A stretch of DNA of 64,000 nt, from positions 62,001-126,000 of the forward strand of contig JACJXC010000008.1 of the NCBI GenBank assembly GCA_020636835.1. The letters are read 5' to 3'. A model generated the notes under the pieces. The model searched no databases, was not told the origin of the DNA, and was given only the letters and a program-made list of their open reading frames with translations. The position numbers and the translations under genes were made by a program. Source of the stretch: Bacteroidales bacterium (GTDB lineage Bacteria; Bacteroidota; Bacteroidia; Bacteroidales; Tenuifilaceae). Positions 42,520 to 51,548 of the stretch are shown piece after piece. The first letter of the stretch is position 1. The number at the start of each line of letters is the position of its first letter.

Positions 42520-43446
42520 TTAGAACCATTTCTTTCGCATAAACATAATAATTCCAAACATCGAGAGGAGGAACGATATAAGCAGAATAATCCAAAAGCC
42601 CCATCGTACATTCTCGAATCCGTTGGGGACATTCATCCCGTATAAGCTGGCAATCAATGTGGGGATCATCAGGATAATGGAGATTGAAGTGAGCTGCTTC
42701 ATTATTATGTTCAGGTTGTTGGATATTACCGAGGCGTAAGCATCCATCATTCCGCTCAAAATATCGGAATGAACATTGGTGGTTTCCTGCGCCTGCCGTA
42801 GCTCAATTTCAACGTCTTCGATTAGTTCCGGGTCGAATGTGTCCTTGTAGTTTCGTAAGTTCTTTATTCGGTGCAGCAGTATGTCGTTGCCTTTGAGCGA
42901 TGTGGTGAAGAATACAAGGCTCTTCTCAATCCGGAGCAATGCCTGTAAATCCTCATTTTTGATGGACTGCTCAAGCTCGTTTTCGGCCAGCTTGATGCTC
43001 TGGTTTATTTGCTTCAGGTACTTCAGAAACCATACGCTCGACGATAGCATAAACCGCAGAACCAGATCGAAGTGGTCGCGTTTGTTGATGTTTTTCCGAC
43101 CCGTGAACTGAATAAAATCCGGGAGAACCTCGGTTTGGTAGAAGCAAATGGTTACAAATACTTCATCCTTAAAAATGATACCCAGCGGTACGGTGGAGAA
43201 TGGTATGCTAACGTCGGTGTTCTTGTAGGGCACCCTTAGGAGTATGAAGAACCAGCCCTCGTCAAACTCAATACGTGGACGCTCGTCAACGTCTTCAATA
43301 TCGTTATAAAAAGCTTCGGGAACGCCGAGCTCTTCAATCAGGTATTGCTTTTCCTTTTCGGTGGGAATTTCGATGTTAACCCAGCAATTGGGTTCCCATT
43401 GTGGACAGGGCACTATTCCTTTGCCGTTCTTCCAATAGGTTTTCAT
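42520..43446 (-). CDS. corA: CorA-like divalent metal ion transporter
   Basis: 308 residues. The N-terminal cytoplasmic domain is long and charged, with a helical stalk (LLRIEKSLVFFTTSLKGNDI, ELRQAQETTNVHSDILSGMM). Two C-terminal transmembrane helices follow, with the signature YGMNVPNGFE between them and FGIIMFMRKKWF at the end. The GMN motif forms the selectivity ring of the pentameric pore for Mg2+ (and Co2+/Ni2+). Several short helices before TM1 are normal for the family. The gene is alone, in a repeat-rich flank. Confidence 0.92.
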   Translation of the reverse strand: MKTYWKNGKGIVPCPQWEPNCWVNIEIPTEKEKQYLIEELGVPEAFYNDIEDVDERPRIEFDEGWFFILLRVPYKNTDVSIPFSTVPLGIIFKDEVFVTICFYQTEVLPDFIQFTGRKNINKRDHFDLVLRFMLSSSVWFLKYLKQINQSIKLAENELEQSIKNEDLQALLRIEKSLVFFTTSLKGNDILLHRIKNLRNYKDTFDPELIEDVEIELRQAQETTNVHSDILSGMMDAYASVISNNLNIIMKQLTSISIILMIPTLIASLYGMNVPNGFENVRWGFWIILLISFLLSMFGIIMFMRKKWF

Positions 43447-43588
43447 GCAGTAGCCTCCATAAATTTCTGAATAGAGGAATCCTGCAATTAGCCTCTATTC
43501 AAGTTCAACAATCAGGGTGATAATCGTCCATATAGATTTTTAGAATGATTTCGGGTGCAAAAGTAGTTTTTTTTATTTAAACCCCACG

Positions 43589-44719
43589 TTAATCGTACAT
43601 TAAATTGGCCAGTATTGCATCGCTGATGATGTACCTTTCGGGCGGTATTCGCAGTATGGTGTTCGATTCAACGGTAAGGTTGCCCTGCCGAATTTGTTCC
43701 GCGATTAGGCGTTGAAGATGTTCGGTGTACACTTCCTTGAACTCGTTGGCCACCGTTTGGAGGTTAACTCCCCAGATGGTTCGAAGCCGGGTAATCAGCA
43801 ATTCGTTAAACCGGGTGGTTTCGTCGATGGTTTCCGATTCGAATAGGGGTTGACCGTTGCCTATGGCGGTGCTCCAATCGCCAATAGATCGGGGATTCCA
43901 CTGGCGACTGCTGATGTTGTATGAGTGGGCCGATGGGCCAACCCCCAGGTATGGGGTGTTTAGCCAGTAGGCGCTGTTGTGGCGCGATATATACCCTTTG
44001 CGGGCAAAGTTCGATATTTCGTAGTGCTCAAATCCTTGGTCGCCGGTAATTTTCCGGAGTGTCTCGAATTGCTGTACGCTCAACTCTTCATCAATCATGC
44101 GGATTGTTCCTTTTTGGAGTTTCCGGGTAAGCGGTGTGGATTCCTCGTAGGTTAGGTGGTAGCACGATAGGTGTTGAACATCCAGCGTCATGGCCTGGTT
44201 CAAACTATACATCCAGCTTTCTGTGGTTGAGTGGGGTATTCCGTATATCAGGTCGATGCTGATGTTGTTAATTCCTGCAGTTTTGATGTTGGTGATGCAA
44301 TCAATGGCTCGTTGGGCGTTATGCCGGCGGCCTAGAAACTCGAGCTCGCTGTCGATGAACGATTGTATGCCCACACTAATCCGGTTTATCCCAATTTTTT
44401 TGTACCCCTGCATTCGTTCCTCGGTGATATCGTCGGGGTTTGCCTCCAGGGTAACCTCTGGATTTGGGACAACCGAAAAGTTAGCTCCGATGCCGTTGAG
44501 TATTTGTTCCACATAACTTGCGGGGAGTAGCGATGGTGTCCCCCCTCCAAAGTAGATGGTTTCGATGTTTTTGTCGGGTAAAAAGTTGCGGCGCTGTTCC
44601 ATTTCCTGGACTATGAGTTTTGGGAAATCATCGTTCAGACTATTTTTCCCCACGGAGTAGAAATCGCAGTAGGCGCATTTGCGGTGGCAGAATGGTACGT
44701 GGATATAAATTCCCGACAT
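43589..44719 (-). CDS. hemW: Radical SAM heme chaperone HemW
   Basis: 376 residues. CHRKCAYCDFYS at the N-terminus (C11, C15, C18) binds the 4Fe-4S cluster. FGGGTPSLLP, EANPDDIT and ISVGIQSFID are family motifs, and the C-terminal HemN-like domain follows. HemW is a homologue of oxygen-independent coproporphyrinogen oxidase that binds heme and delivers it to membrane proteins. The absence of the N-terminal tail of HemN favours HemW. It shares a back-to-back promoter region with rpiB. Confidence 0.88.
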   Translation of the reverse strand: MSGIYIHVPFCHRKCAYCDFYSVGKNSLNDDFPKLIVQEMEQRRNFLPDKNIETIYFGGGTPSLLPASYVEQILNGIGANFSVVPNPEVTLEANPDDITEERMQGYKKIGINRISVGIQSFIDSELEFLGRRHNAQRAIDCITNIKTAGINNISIDLIYGIPHSTTESWMYSLNQAMTLDVQHLSCYHLTYEESTPLTRKLQKGTIRMIDEELSVQQFETLRKITGDQGFEHYEISNFARKGYISRHNSAYWLNTPYLGVGPSAHSYNISSRQWNPRSIGDWSTAIGNGQPLFESETIDETTRFNELLITRLRTIWGVNLQTVANEFKEVYTEHLQRLIAEQIRQGNLTVESNTILRIPPERYIISDAILANLMYD

Positions 44720-44768
44720 GGTTTTGTTTGTTTCGGTTAAATGGGTACAACATTAAATTAAAAGCCAT

Positions 44769-44784
44769 TATCTTTGCAAAGATA
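44769..44784. promoter_or_regulatory. Back-to-back divergent -7 boxes forming a 16-bp palindrome
   Basis: TATCTTTG at 44769-44776 (plus) directly abuts CAAAGATA at 44777-44784, which is TATCTTTG on the minus strand. Both fit TAnnTTTG exactly and would drive rpiB to the right and hemW to the left. No TTG lies at the ideal distance on either side. The two boxes would overlap in the opened region, so the promoters may exclude each other, or the palindrome may be an operator. Confidence 0.5.
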
Positions 44785-44885
44785 TACTTAATGTTTTACT
44801 CAACCCGTTTGCTTTATCCGATTATGGTTTGGGTTGATATTGCCGAATGGCTAGCAGTTAAGCAGTTTAACCAACAAATATAAAG

Positions 44886-45326
44886 ATGACACCTTTAAAA
44901 ATTGCAATGGCGTCCGATCATGCCGGTTATTTAACCAAAGAGGATATTAAGCGGTACCTCGAGGAATTGGGCCATCAGGTTTGGGATTTTGGAACTTATA
45001 GTGAGGAGAGTGTTGACTACCCAGATTTTGCGCATCCGCTTGCCATTGCCGTGGAGCAAGGTGAGTACGCCCTTGGGTTCGTTTTCTGTGGAAGCGGTAA
45101 CGGTGTGTCAATAACAGCCAATAAGCATCAGGGTATTCGCTCTGCGCTGTGCTGGATTCCCGAGATTGCCGCCCTTGCCCGTCAGCATAACGATGCGAAT
45201 GTTTGCGCTATCCCAGCTCGTTTTGTTTCGTCGCACGAAGCGCACCTAATTGTAAAAGCTTTCCTCGACGCTAAGTTTGAGGGTGGTCGTCATCAGAACC
45301 GGGTTGATAAAATCCGGGTTAAGTAG
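44886..45326 (+). CDS. rpiB: Ribose 5-phosphate isomerase B
   Basis: 146 residues, the RpiB length. It begins with IAMASDHAGY, the active-site cysteine is in GFVFCGSGNG (C68), and ANKHQGIRSALCW follows. It interconverts ribose 5-phosphate and ribulose 5-phosphate. A promoter-like box lies about 110 nt upstream. The next gene (deoxyhypusine-synthase-like) begins 36 bp later on the same strand. Confidence 0.94.
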   Translation: MTPLKIAMASDHAGYLTKEDIKRYLEELGHQVWDFGTYSEESVDYPDFAHPLAIAVEQGEYALGFVFCGSGNGVSITANKHQGIRSALCWIPEIAALARQHNDANVCAIPARFVSSHEAHLIVKAFLDAKFEGGRHQNRVDKIRVK

Positions 45327-45362
45327 CATACCTATTAACGTTTCACGTAAAAATTATACGAA

Positions 45363-46340
45363 ATGAATCAGAACAAACCAATAACATCGTTTATTGAGAA
45401 GCATTATTTACACTTTAATGCTGCCACTTTGGTTGATGCTGCAAAGGCTTACAAGGAACATATCGAAAGCGGAAAGAAGATGATGATCACTCTGGCCGGA
45501 GCCATGAGCACCGCCGAGCTGGGTATTAGCCTGGCCGAGATGATCCGTCAGGATAAGGTTCAGATCATTACCTGCACCGGGGCTAACCTCGAGGAGGATT
45601 TAATGAATCTTGTGGCCCATAGCCATTACAAGCGTGTGCCCAACTACCGCGACTTAACCCCTGAGCAGGAGTGGGATTTGCTACAGAATCACCTGAACCG
45701 CGTTACCGATACCTGTATTCCCGAAGAGGAAGCTTTCCGCCGTTTGCAGAAGCACATGTTTGATGTTTGGAAGGATGCTGAGAATAAGGGCGAGCGTTAT
45801 TTCCCTTACGAGTACATGTACAAGGTTATCCGTAGCGGAGTGCTGGAGCAGTACTACGAGATTGATCCAAAAAACTCGTGGATGCTTGCTGCTGCCGAAA
45901 AGAACCTGCCAATTATTGTTCCCGGTTGGGAGGATTCAACCTTGGGCAATATTTTTGCTTCGTACTGCATCACTGGCGATTTAAAACCATCAACCATGAA
46001 ATCGGGTATTGAGTACATGATGTATTTGGCCGATTGGTACACCAAGTATTCCGGGCCTGCTGGTCTGGGATTCTTCCAAGTTGGTGGTGGTATTGCCGGC
46101 GATTTCCCCATCTGTGTTGTGCCAATGCTGCATCAGGATCTGGAGCGCGTGGGGATTCCATTCTGGAGCTACTTCTGCCAAATTAGCGACTCAACCACCA
46201 GCTACGGATCGTATTCGGGTGCTGTTCCCAACGAGAAGATTACCTGGGGTAAACTAAATATCGATACGCCAAAGTTCATTGTGGAGTCTGATGCAACCAT
46301 TGTGGCTCCTCTGATGTTTGCCTATATTCTGGGGTGGTAG
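45363..46340 (+). CDS. Deoxyhypusine synthase-like protein
   Basis: 325 residues covering the family's Rossmann-like fold. LAGAMSTAELGISLAEMI and IITCTGANLEEDL line the NAD site. GFFQVGGGIAGDFPI and the C-terminal SYSGAVPNEKITWGKL match the spermidine site; K297 aligns with the catalytic lysine of eukaryotic deoxyhypusine synthase. Bacteria have no eIF5A, so the acceptor is different or unknown; a homospermidine- or related polyamine-forming reaction is one possibility. It follows rpiB by 36 bp and ends 18 bp before a terminator. Confidence 0.85.
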   Translation: MNQNKPITSFIEKHYLHFNAATLVDAAKAYKEHIESGKKMMITLAGAMSTAELGISLAEMIRQDKVQIITCTGANLEEDLMNLVAHSHYKRVPNYRDLTPEQEWDLLQNHLNRVTDTCIPEEEAFRRLQKHMFDVWKDAENKGERYFPYEYMYKVIRSGVLEQYYEIDPKNSWMLAAAEKNLPIIVPGWEDSTLGNIFASYCITGDLKPSTMKSGIEYMMYLADWYTKYSGPAGLGFFQVGGGIAGDFPICVVPMLHQDLERVGIPFWSYFCQISDSTTSYGSYSGAVPNEKITWGKLNIDTPKFIVESDATIVAPLMFAYILGW

Positions 46341-46357
46341 TTTGTTCTCCCTATTGC

Positions 46358-46395
46358 AAAAAAAGGATTGAGCAAATCGCCCAATCCTTTTTTTT
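46358..46395. terminator. Bidirectional terminator between the DHS-like gene and frr
   Basis: AAAAAAAGGATTG and CAATCCTTTTTTT pair, with GC/GC in the loop region, and a long T run follows in both directions. Confidence 0.92.
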
Positions 46396-46412
46396 GTAAT
46401 TGAATTCAGTAA

Positions 46413-46979
46413 TTATACGGTGAGTATTTCCTTTTCCTTTTTATCCAAAAGATCGTCAACCTTCTTGTTGTAGCCATCGGTGATTTTTTGGGCTTTAGTT
46501 TCGGCATCCTTAGCCATATCCTCGGCCAATCCGTTCTTTTGCATTTTTTTGATTTCCTCAATGGCATCGCGACGGGCGTTGCGGATGCTCACGCGGGCAT
46601 TCTCGCCAACCTGCTTAACCTGCTTAACCAAATCCTTACGGCGCTCTTCGGTTAAGGGGGGAACCATAATGCGTACGCTTTCGCCATTGTTTTGGGGGTT
46701 GAATCCAAGGTTGGCTGCCATAATGGCTCGCTCAATGGGGTCGATCATCTTTTTTTCCCAGGGCTGTATAGCAATGGTTCGGGCATCGGGACTACCCACA
46801 GTGGCAACCTGCGCTAGTGGGGTCATGGTGCCGTAGTAGTCAACCATAATCCCCGATAGCATGGCCGGATTTGCGCGGCCAGCACGGATAACCCTAAGCT
46901 CATTGTCGAGGTGCTCGAGCGCTTTAAGCATGTGCTCTTCGGCCATGCTCACTACTATTTTAACGTCATCGGGATTCAT
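46413..46979 (-). CDS. frr: Ribosome recycling factor
   Basis: 188 residues, the usual length. ELRVIRAGRANPAMLSGIMV near the start, IQPWEKKMIDPIERAIMA, then LTEERRKDLVKQVKQVGENA and ARRDAIEEIKKMQK are the family signatures. With EF-G it splits post-termination ribosomes. It is 33 bp downstream of pyrH on the same strand, a conserved pairing in many bacteria. Confidence 0.96.
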   Translation of the reverse strand: MNPDDVKIVVSMAEEHMLKALEHLDNELRVIRAGRANPAMLSGIMVDYYGTMTPLAQVATVGSPDARTIAIQPWEKKMIDPIERAIMAANLGFNPQNNGESVRIMVPPLTEERRKDLVKQVKQVGENARVSIRNARRDAIEEIKKMQKNGLAEDMAKDAETKAQKITDGYNKKVDDLLDKKEKEILTV

Positions 46980-47012
46980 ACAATTATCTTTTTAATTCGT
47001 GATTAAAAATAT

Positions 47013-47723
47013 TTAATTTTTCACTAAAGTTCCAATTTTTTCACCCAAAACTACTTTTTTGAGATTGCCGCTTGTGTTCATGTCGAATACGTATATGGGC
47101 AGGTTGTTTTCGCTACACATGGTGAAGGCCGTTAAATCCATCACCTTTAATTTTTTTTCGTAGGCCTCGGTGAATGTGATCTCGTTATATTTCTGTGCTG
47201 TTTTGTCCTTTTCGGGATCGGCGGTATAAACGCCATCAACCCGGGTACCCTTGAGTAGAACCTCGGCTTCAATTTCAACCCCCCGAAGGGCCGATGCGGT
47301 ATCGGTTGTAAAGAATGGGTTGCCCGTTCCCCCCGCAATGATTGCCACATAGCCCTGCTTAAATGCATCTAGAACTTTCGCCTTGGAGTAGAGTTCCCCC
47401 ACGGGTTCCATCTTAGTGGCCGTGAAAACCTTAGCCTTACCCCCGATGCCCTCGATGGCCGATTGAATGGCTATACTATTTATCACCGTGGCTAGCATTC
47501 CCATTTGGTCGCCCTTAACCCGATCGAACCCTTTAGAAACACCGCTTAGTCCGCGGAAAATATTTCCACCGCCAATAACAATGCCTATTTCCACACCCAT
47601 TTCCGAAACGGCTTTAATTTGTTCGGCGTACTGGTTCAGAATAGTGGTATTTATACCATACTTATCGTCGCCCATTAGTGCTTCGCCGCTAAGCTTTAGG
47701 AGAATTCGTTTATACTTGAGCAT
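47013..47723 (-). CDS. pyrH: Uridylate kinase
   Basis: 236 residues. The start is YKRILLKLSGEALMGD, with the glycine-rich GIVIGGGNIFRG and the bacterial UMP kinase motif AGGTGNPFFTTDTASALRG, then LKGTRVDGVYTADPEKD. It phosphorylates UMP to UDP in pyrimidine synthesis. frr follows after 33 bp, as in many genomes. Minus-strand TATCTTTA about 20-30 nt before the start is a candidate -7 box. Confidence 0.96.
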   Translation of the reverse strand: MLKYKRILLKLSGEALMGDDKYGINTTILNQYAEQIKAVSEMGVEIGIVIGGGNIFRGLSGVSKGFDRVKGDQMGMLATVINSIAIQSAIEGIGGKAKVFTATKMEPVGELYSKAKVLDAFKQGYVAIIAGGTGNPFFTTDTASALRGVEIEAEVLLKGTRVDGVYTADPEKDKTAQKYNEITFTEAYEKKLKVMDLTAFTMCSENNLPIYVFDMNTSGNLKKVVLGEKIGTLVKN

Positions 47724-48002
47724 TTTGATCCGTTTTTTGTGGCGTAAAGATATTAATTCTTTACGACTTCTGGGTTTAGTCTGTTTTACAATTCTTGTAT
47801 CACGCTTAACCTCAAAGTTGTATGGCCTTAAAAGGTTTTTGTGGGTAAGAGTAAATTGCTCGACGTGGTGTTTTGTTAACTTTTTCTCGATTGTTTTTAA
47901 TAAAGCATTGCTGCTAGTTTAACGTTACGAATACTTGTCCCTCTGGATTTTTGTGAGGTCGTCTCTTTTTTTCATGTGAGGTGGGGCTGTTGTAATAAAT
48001 TT

Positions 48003-48030
48003 AAAAAAAACGACCCACTAAGGGGTCGTT
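48003..48030 (-). terminator. Terminator of the acid phosphatase gene
   Basis: On the minus strand AACGACCC and GGGTCGTT (48030-48023, 48016-48009) pair around a short loop, then T8 follows (48010-48003). It lies 27 bp after the stop codon. Confidence 0.88.
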
Positions 48031-48056
48031 CGACGCTTCGATTGTTCACCTGAAGT

Positions 48057-48842
48057 TTATCTGAAGCCTTTAATTGCTTGTTTGCGGAGTGAATCCCTTT
48101 GTTCGGGGGTTAAATCTCTGGTTTTGTAAAGAGTTTTCTCCCAATCACCGTACATGGGGTTGGGTAGAATGATATAGCGGTTACCAAACTCGTTTTTGTA
48201 CTGTTCAACCAGCGATACGCCCCAGTCGTCGCCCCGGCTTTCGAAAACCTCGGAGAAATCGCATAGGTTGTCGCCAACCAGGATAACAATTTCGTACTGT
48301 TCGGCAATTTTATCCCTGCGGGCCTTCTTGCTACTCTCGTTCTCTTTTAGTAAAAAGTTTTCGGGCTTGGCAAAGGCAAATCCCAGCGAATCCAAATTCC
48401 GAATGGTTGCTTCGGCCTCGTTGGTTTTGCGGTTCGAGATGTAGAAAAGGGTTATGCCGAGCGAATCGCACATCTTGCTAAACTCAATGGCTCCTGGCAG
48501 TGCTTTGGCTTTTGCAAGTTTAGTCCATTCGTTCCAGAATTCTGTGGTAAACTCTTTGTTATCGATTATCTCTTGGGCTTGGAATGGGCTGTTGTCGAGC
48601 ATGGTTTCGTCAATATCCACTATGGCCGCTTTGGGCTTTTCGGTTTTAATGGCGGCAAATTGAGCCAGGCGCATCATGGCAATGTTGTATCCCTGATGGT
48701 ACAATGCTTTATTCTCGGGCGAACTTTGGAACCAAAGGGTTGCGTATAGTAGGTGATCCTGATCGGTTTGTTGTTTCGCTTTGTTTTTGCATCCTGCAGT
48801 AAAAAGGAGTGCCGTTGCTAAGAGTAGTGCTATCCGTTTCAT
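48057..48842 (-). CDS. HAD-type acid phosphatase / 5'-nucleotidase, lipoprotein e(P4) family
   Basis: 261 residues. A signal peptide ends in LLFTAGCKNK, so C18 should be lipidated. The class C acid phosphatase motif is AAIVDIDETMLDNSPF (nucleophile D76, acid D78), with ISNRKTNEAEATIRNL and VILVGDNLCDFSEVF later. The family hydrolyses nucleotides such as NMN or other phosphomonoesters outside the inner membrane. The gene is monocistronic and followed by its own terminator. The upstream leader contains a perfect inverted repeat (48962-48983). Confidence 0.92.
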   Translation of the reverse strand: MKRIALLLATALLFTAGCKNKAKQQTDQDHLLYATLWFQSSPENKALYHQGYNIAMMRLAQFAAIKTEKPKAAIVDIDETMLDNSPFQAQEIIDNKEFTTEFWNEWTKLAKAKALPGAIEFSKMCDSLGITLFYISNRKTNEAEATIRNLDSLGFAFAKPENFLLKENESSKKARRDKIAEQYEIVILVGDNLCDFSEVFESRGDDWGVSLVEQYKNEFGNRYIILPNPMYGDWEKTLYKTRDLTPEQRDSLRKQAIKGFR

Positions 48843-48961
48843 GTGAAAAATAAGTTTATGTTACTATTAGTTTTAGGGTTTTGCCCCTTTGGTTATATAC
48901 CTATGAATGTCGATTTTCGGGGTTACTCCAATCCCAAATTTCTGTATTTATGCAAGTTGAA

Positions 48962-48994
48962 ACCAGAATTTCTCTATTCTGGTGTGCAAAGTTA
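48962..48994 (-). promoter_or_regulatory. Probable promoter and leader hairpin of the acid phosphatase gene
   Basis: Minus-strand TAACTTTG at 48994-48987 is a -7 box; TTG lies 23 nt upstream (49020-49018). Just downstream, ACCAGAAT and ATTCTGGT (48962-48969, 48976-48983) form an 8-bp inverted repeat with a 6-nt loop, at or just after the expected transcription start. It could be an operator or an RNA stem. Confidence 0.5.
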
Positions 48995-49187
48995 GTTTTT
49001 TGTGTTGTATTCCGATGCAATATTAATGCAAACAAACAACCAGCATAGTGATGTTTATGAAAAAATCATGTGGAATACTATATGGGTAGAAAATTTTACT
49101 TTCGAGTCGATATTGCTTTGCAACTGTGGCTTGCCCTATTCTGGGATGATGCAGCTATCATTGTTTGGAACTCGATTTTTTTTGTGC

Positions 49188-49217
49188 TTGTACCCTCAAA
49201 AACGATTCTTAACTTTG
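49188..49217 (+). promoter_or_regulatory. Promoter of purD
   Basis: TTG at 49188-49190, a 19-nt spacer and TAACTTTG at 49210-49217 match the consensus. The ATG at 49238 follows after a short leader. This argues against the longer open frame that begins at 49070. Confidence 0.75.
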
Positions 49218-49237
49218 CCATTAAAGAAAATTGCACC

Positions 49238-50527
49238 ATGACCGGAATGAATGTCCTTCTTATTGGCTCGGGTGGCCGAGAACACGCTATTGCCTGGAAA
49301 CTTAGCCAGAGCAGTATGTTACGCAACCTATACATTGCCCCCGGCAATCCCGGCACCGCCGAGGTTGGTGAGAATATTGCTCTCAATCCACTCGATTTCG
49401 AAGCCGTTAAGCAGATGGCGATTGGTAAGCAAATCGATTTGATTATTGTGGGCCCCGAGGAGCCTTTGGTTAGAGGTATTCACGATTCGTTTCTCGATGA
49501 TCAACGGGTAAAACATATCCCCATTATTGGTCCTCAGAAACTAGGCGCCATGCTTGAGGGAAGTAAGGATTTTGCCAAAGCATTTATGCAGCAACATGGA
49601 GTTCCCACTGCAAGGTACAAAACGTTTACTGTTGCTGAGGCTGGCGGGGCTAAAGAATTCCTCAATACCCTCCTCCCTCCGTATGTGATTAAAGCCGATG
49701 GCCTTGCTGCTGGTAAAGGTGTTGTGATTTCCAGCTCTAAGGATGAGGCCTTTGCTACCCTCGATGAGTTTTTTGCCGGAAAATTCGGCGATGCCAGCCG
49801 CAAAGTGGTTATCGAGGAGTTCCTGAAAGGGATTGAGCTCTCGGTATTTGTTCTTACCGATGGCGATTCCTATGTTATTTTGCCCGAGGCCAAGGATTAT
49901 AAGCGTATAGGTGTTGGCGATACTGGTCCCAACACCGGGGGTATGGGTGCCGTGTCGCCGGTACCATTTGCCACACCGGAGTTTATGGCAAAGGTTGAGG
50001 AGCGGGTAGTTAAGCCCACTGTTGCTGGTTTAAAAACTGATGGCATACCCTATAAAGGCTTCATCTTTATTGGATTGATGAATGTGGATGGCGATCCGTA
50101 TGTTATTGAATACAATGTTCGTATGGGCGATCCTGAAACCGAGGTGGTTATGCCCCGCATCGAGAACGATTTGTTGGAACAACTCCTTTTATGCGCAAAG
50201 GGAGAGTTGGGTCAGGCCAGTGTCTCCATTAGCCCTAAAATTGCCACAACGGTTATTGTTGTTTCGGGTGGATATCCCGAGGCTTACGAAAAGGGAAAGG
50301 AAATTGAGGGGCTTAATTCTGTGAAAGGGTCATTGGTGTTTCATGCTGGAACAGCGCTTCAGGCCAATAAGCTGGTAACTTCGGGCGGACGGGTTTTTGC
50401 CTGCACCGCCTTAGCCGACTGCATGGCCGATGCATTAGCCGTTTCGTACCAAGGAGCCAATGCCATTCGTTTCGATGGAAAGTATTTCCGATCGGATATT
50501 GGACAGGATCTTAAACCTCTAATTTAA
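49238..50527 (+). CDS. purD: Phosphoribosylamine-glycine ligase
   Basis: 429 residues from the ATG at 49238; an ATG at 49247 is equally possible. VLLIGSGGREHAIAWKL, GPEEPLVRGI, PYVIKADGLAAGKGV and NTGGMGAVSPVP are classic GARS motifs of the ATP-grasp fold, and EYNVRMGDPETEVVMPR is near the metal site. It joins phosphoribosylamine and glycine, the second step of purine synthesis. A good promoter lies just upstream. The DUF6427 gene follows after 9 bp. Confidence 0.95.
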   Translation: MTGMNVLLIGSGGREHAIAWKLSQSSMLRNLYIAPGNPGTAEVGENIALNPLDFEAVKQMAIGKQIDLIIVGPEEPLVRGIHDSFLDDQRVKHIPIIGPQKLGAMLEGSKDFAKAFMQQHGVPTARYKTFTVAEAGGAKEFLNTLLPPYVIKADGLAAGKGVVISSSKDEAFATLDEFFAGKFGDASRKVVIEEFLKGIELSVFVLTDGDSYVILPEAKDYKRIGVGDTGPNTGGMGAVSPVPFATPEFMAKVEERVVKPTVAGLKTDGIPYKGFIFIGLMNVDGDPYVIEYNVRMGDPETEVVMPRIENDLLEQLLLCAKGELGQASVSISPKIATTVIVVSGGYPEAYEKGKEIEGLNSVKGSLVFHAGTALQANKLVTSGGRVFACTALADCMADALAVSYQGANAIRFDGKYFRSDIGQDLKPLI

Positions 50528-50536
50528 TTCTCAAAA

Positions 50537-51535
50537 ATGCTGCTATCATTTTTTCGAAAGTCGAGTATTTCGGTTATTGTTACCTCGATAATGATTTTTA
50601 TTGTTATTTGGCTCCGAACCTTCTGTAGTGCAATAAATTATCCATTTATTTTCGATAGTGTTAATATGCCTTTGTATTCGCTGGTGGTTAAATACTTACC
50701 CCTAAATGGCATATATGCATCGTTACTAACATTTTTGCTGGTTATCTCCATTGCGTTCTATTTGCTGTACCTTAACGGTAAGTACATTTTAATTAAGCAG
50801 CGTACCTATTTACCATTTCTCTTCATGGTTTTGGTTTCCTCGTCGCTTGTTCCGTTGCAAAGGGTGAACCCCGCTTTGTTTGCCGGTTTAATGCTTGTGG
50901 TTGCGGTGGATCATATTTTTGCTTTCTATCAGAAAACCAATGCATTCGACCACATCTTTAGGGCAGGGCTGTCGGTAGGCATCGCCTCGCTGTTTTATGC
51001 ACCGGCAATACCGTTCTATTTATTATTATTAATTGGGTTGATGTTACTTCGCTCGTTTAATGTTCGCGAGTGGCTTGTTGCACTATTTGGCATTGCTCTT
51101 CCTTGGGGATTTTTGTTGTTAACCTATTTCTGGTTGCAATTAGATGCATTGGAGGTATGGCGACTTTTACAGGCAAATTTGGGAGCGCACGCTGGTTTAT
51201 CCATCGATGAGTTTGTGCTAATTGTGTTCTTTGCCGCCATCGCCCTGCCCGTATTGGTTGCGTTGCTCTACTTAATTCCTAGTTTGGCCAGTCAGAAAAT
51301 TAGCGTGCGCAAATTTCACGGCGTATTGATATGGTTTATGCTGCTGGGCGTATTGGCGTATGCTGCAATCCCTTCGTGCTCGTACGAAATCATATATCTT
51401 TTGGCCATTCCGTTAAGTTTCCACCTGGGTAACTACTTTACTACGGTGCGGGGAAAGTTTTGGCCTTTAGTTTTGTTTTTGTTAATTTTTCTGGCGATAA
51501 TTTTTGTGCAGGTTTATCCTTACTACTCATTCTAA
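50537..51535 (+). CDS. DUF6427-like integral membrane protein
   Basis: 332 residues with roughly nine transmembrane helices and few charged residues. The first helix is preceded by LLSFFRKSS, and INYPFIFDS follows it. LLRSFNVREWLVALFGIALP is a recognisable family segment; such proteins are common next to purD or exonuclease genes in Bacteroidetes. Function is unknown. It is probably co-transcribed with purD and the next gene (13-bp gap). Confidence 0.75.
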   Translation: MLLSFFRKSSISVIVTSIMIFIVIWLRTFCSAINYPFIFDSVNMPLYSLVVKYLPLNGIYASLLTFLLVISIAFYLLYLNGKYILIKQRTYLPFLFMVLVSSSLVPLQRVNPALFAGLMLVVAVDHIFAFYQKTNAFDHIFRAGLSVGIASLFYAPAIPFYLLLLIGLMLLRSFNVREWLVALFGIALPWGFLLLTYFWLQLDALEVWRLLQANLGAHAGLSIDEFVLIVFFAAIALPVLVALLYLIPSLASQKISVRKFHGVLIWFMLLGVLAYAAIPSCSYEIIYLLAIPLSFHLGNYFTTVRGKFWPLVLFLLIFLAIIFVQVYPYYSF

Positions 51536-51548
51536 ATTTCGTGAGGCT

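Noticed and set aside
49070..49237. N-terminal extension of PurD from an ATG at 49070
   Set aside because: The added 56 residues do not match PurD, and a consensus promoter lies inside the extension at 49188-49217.
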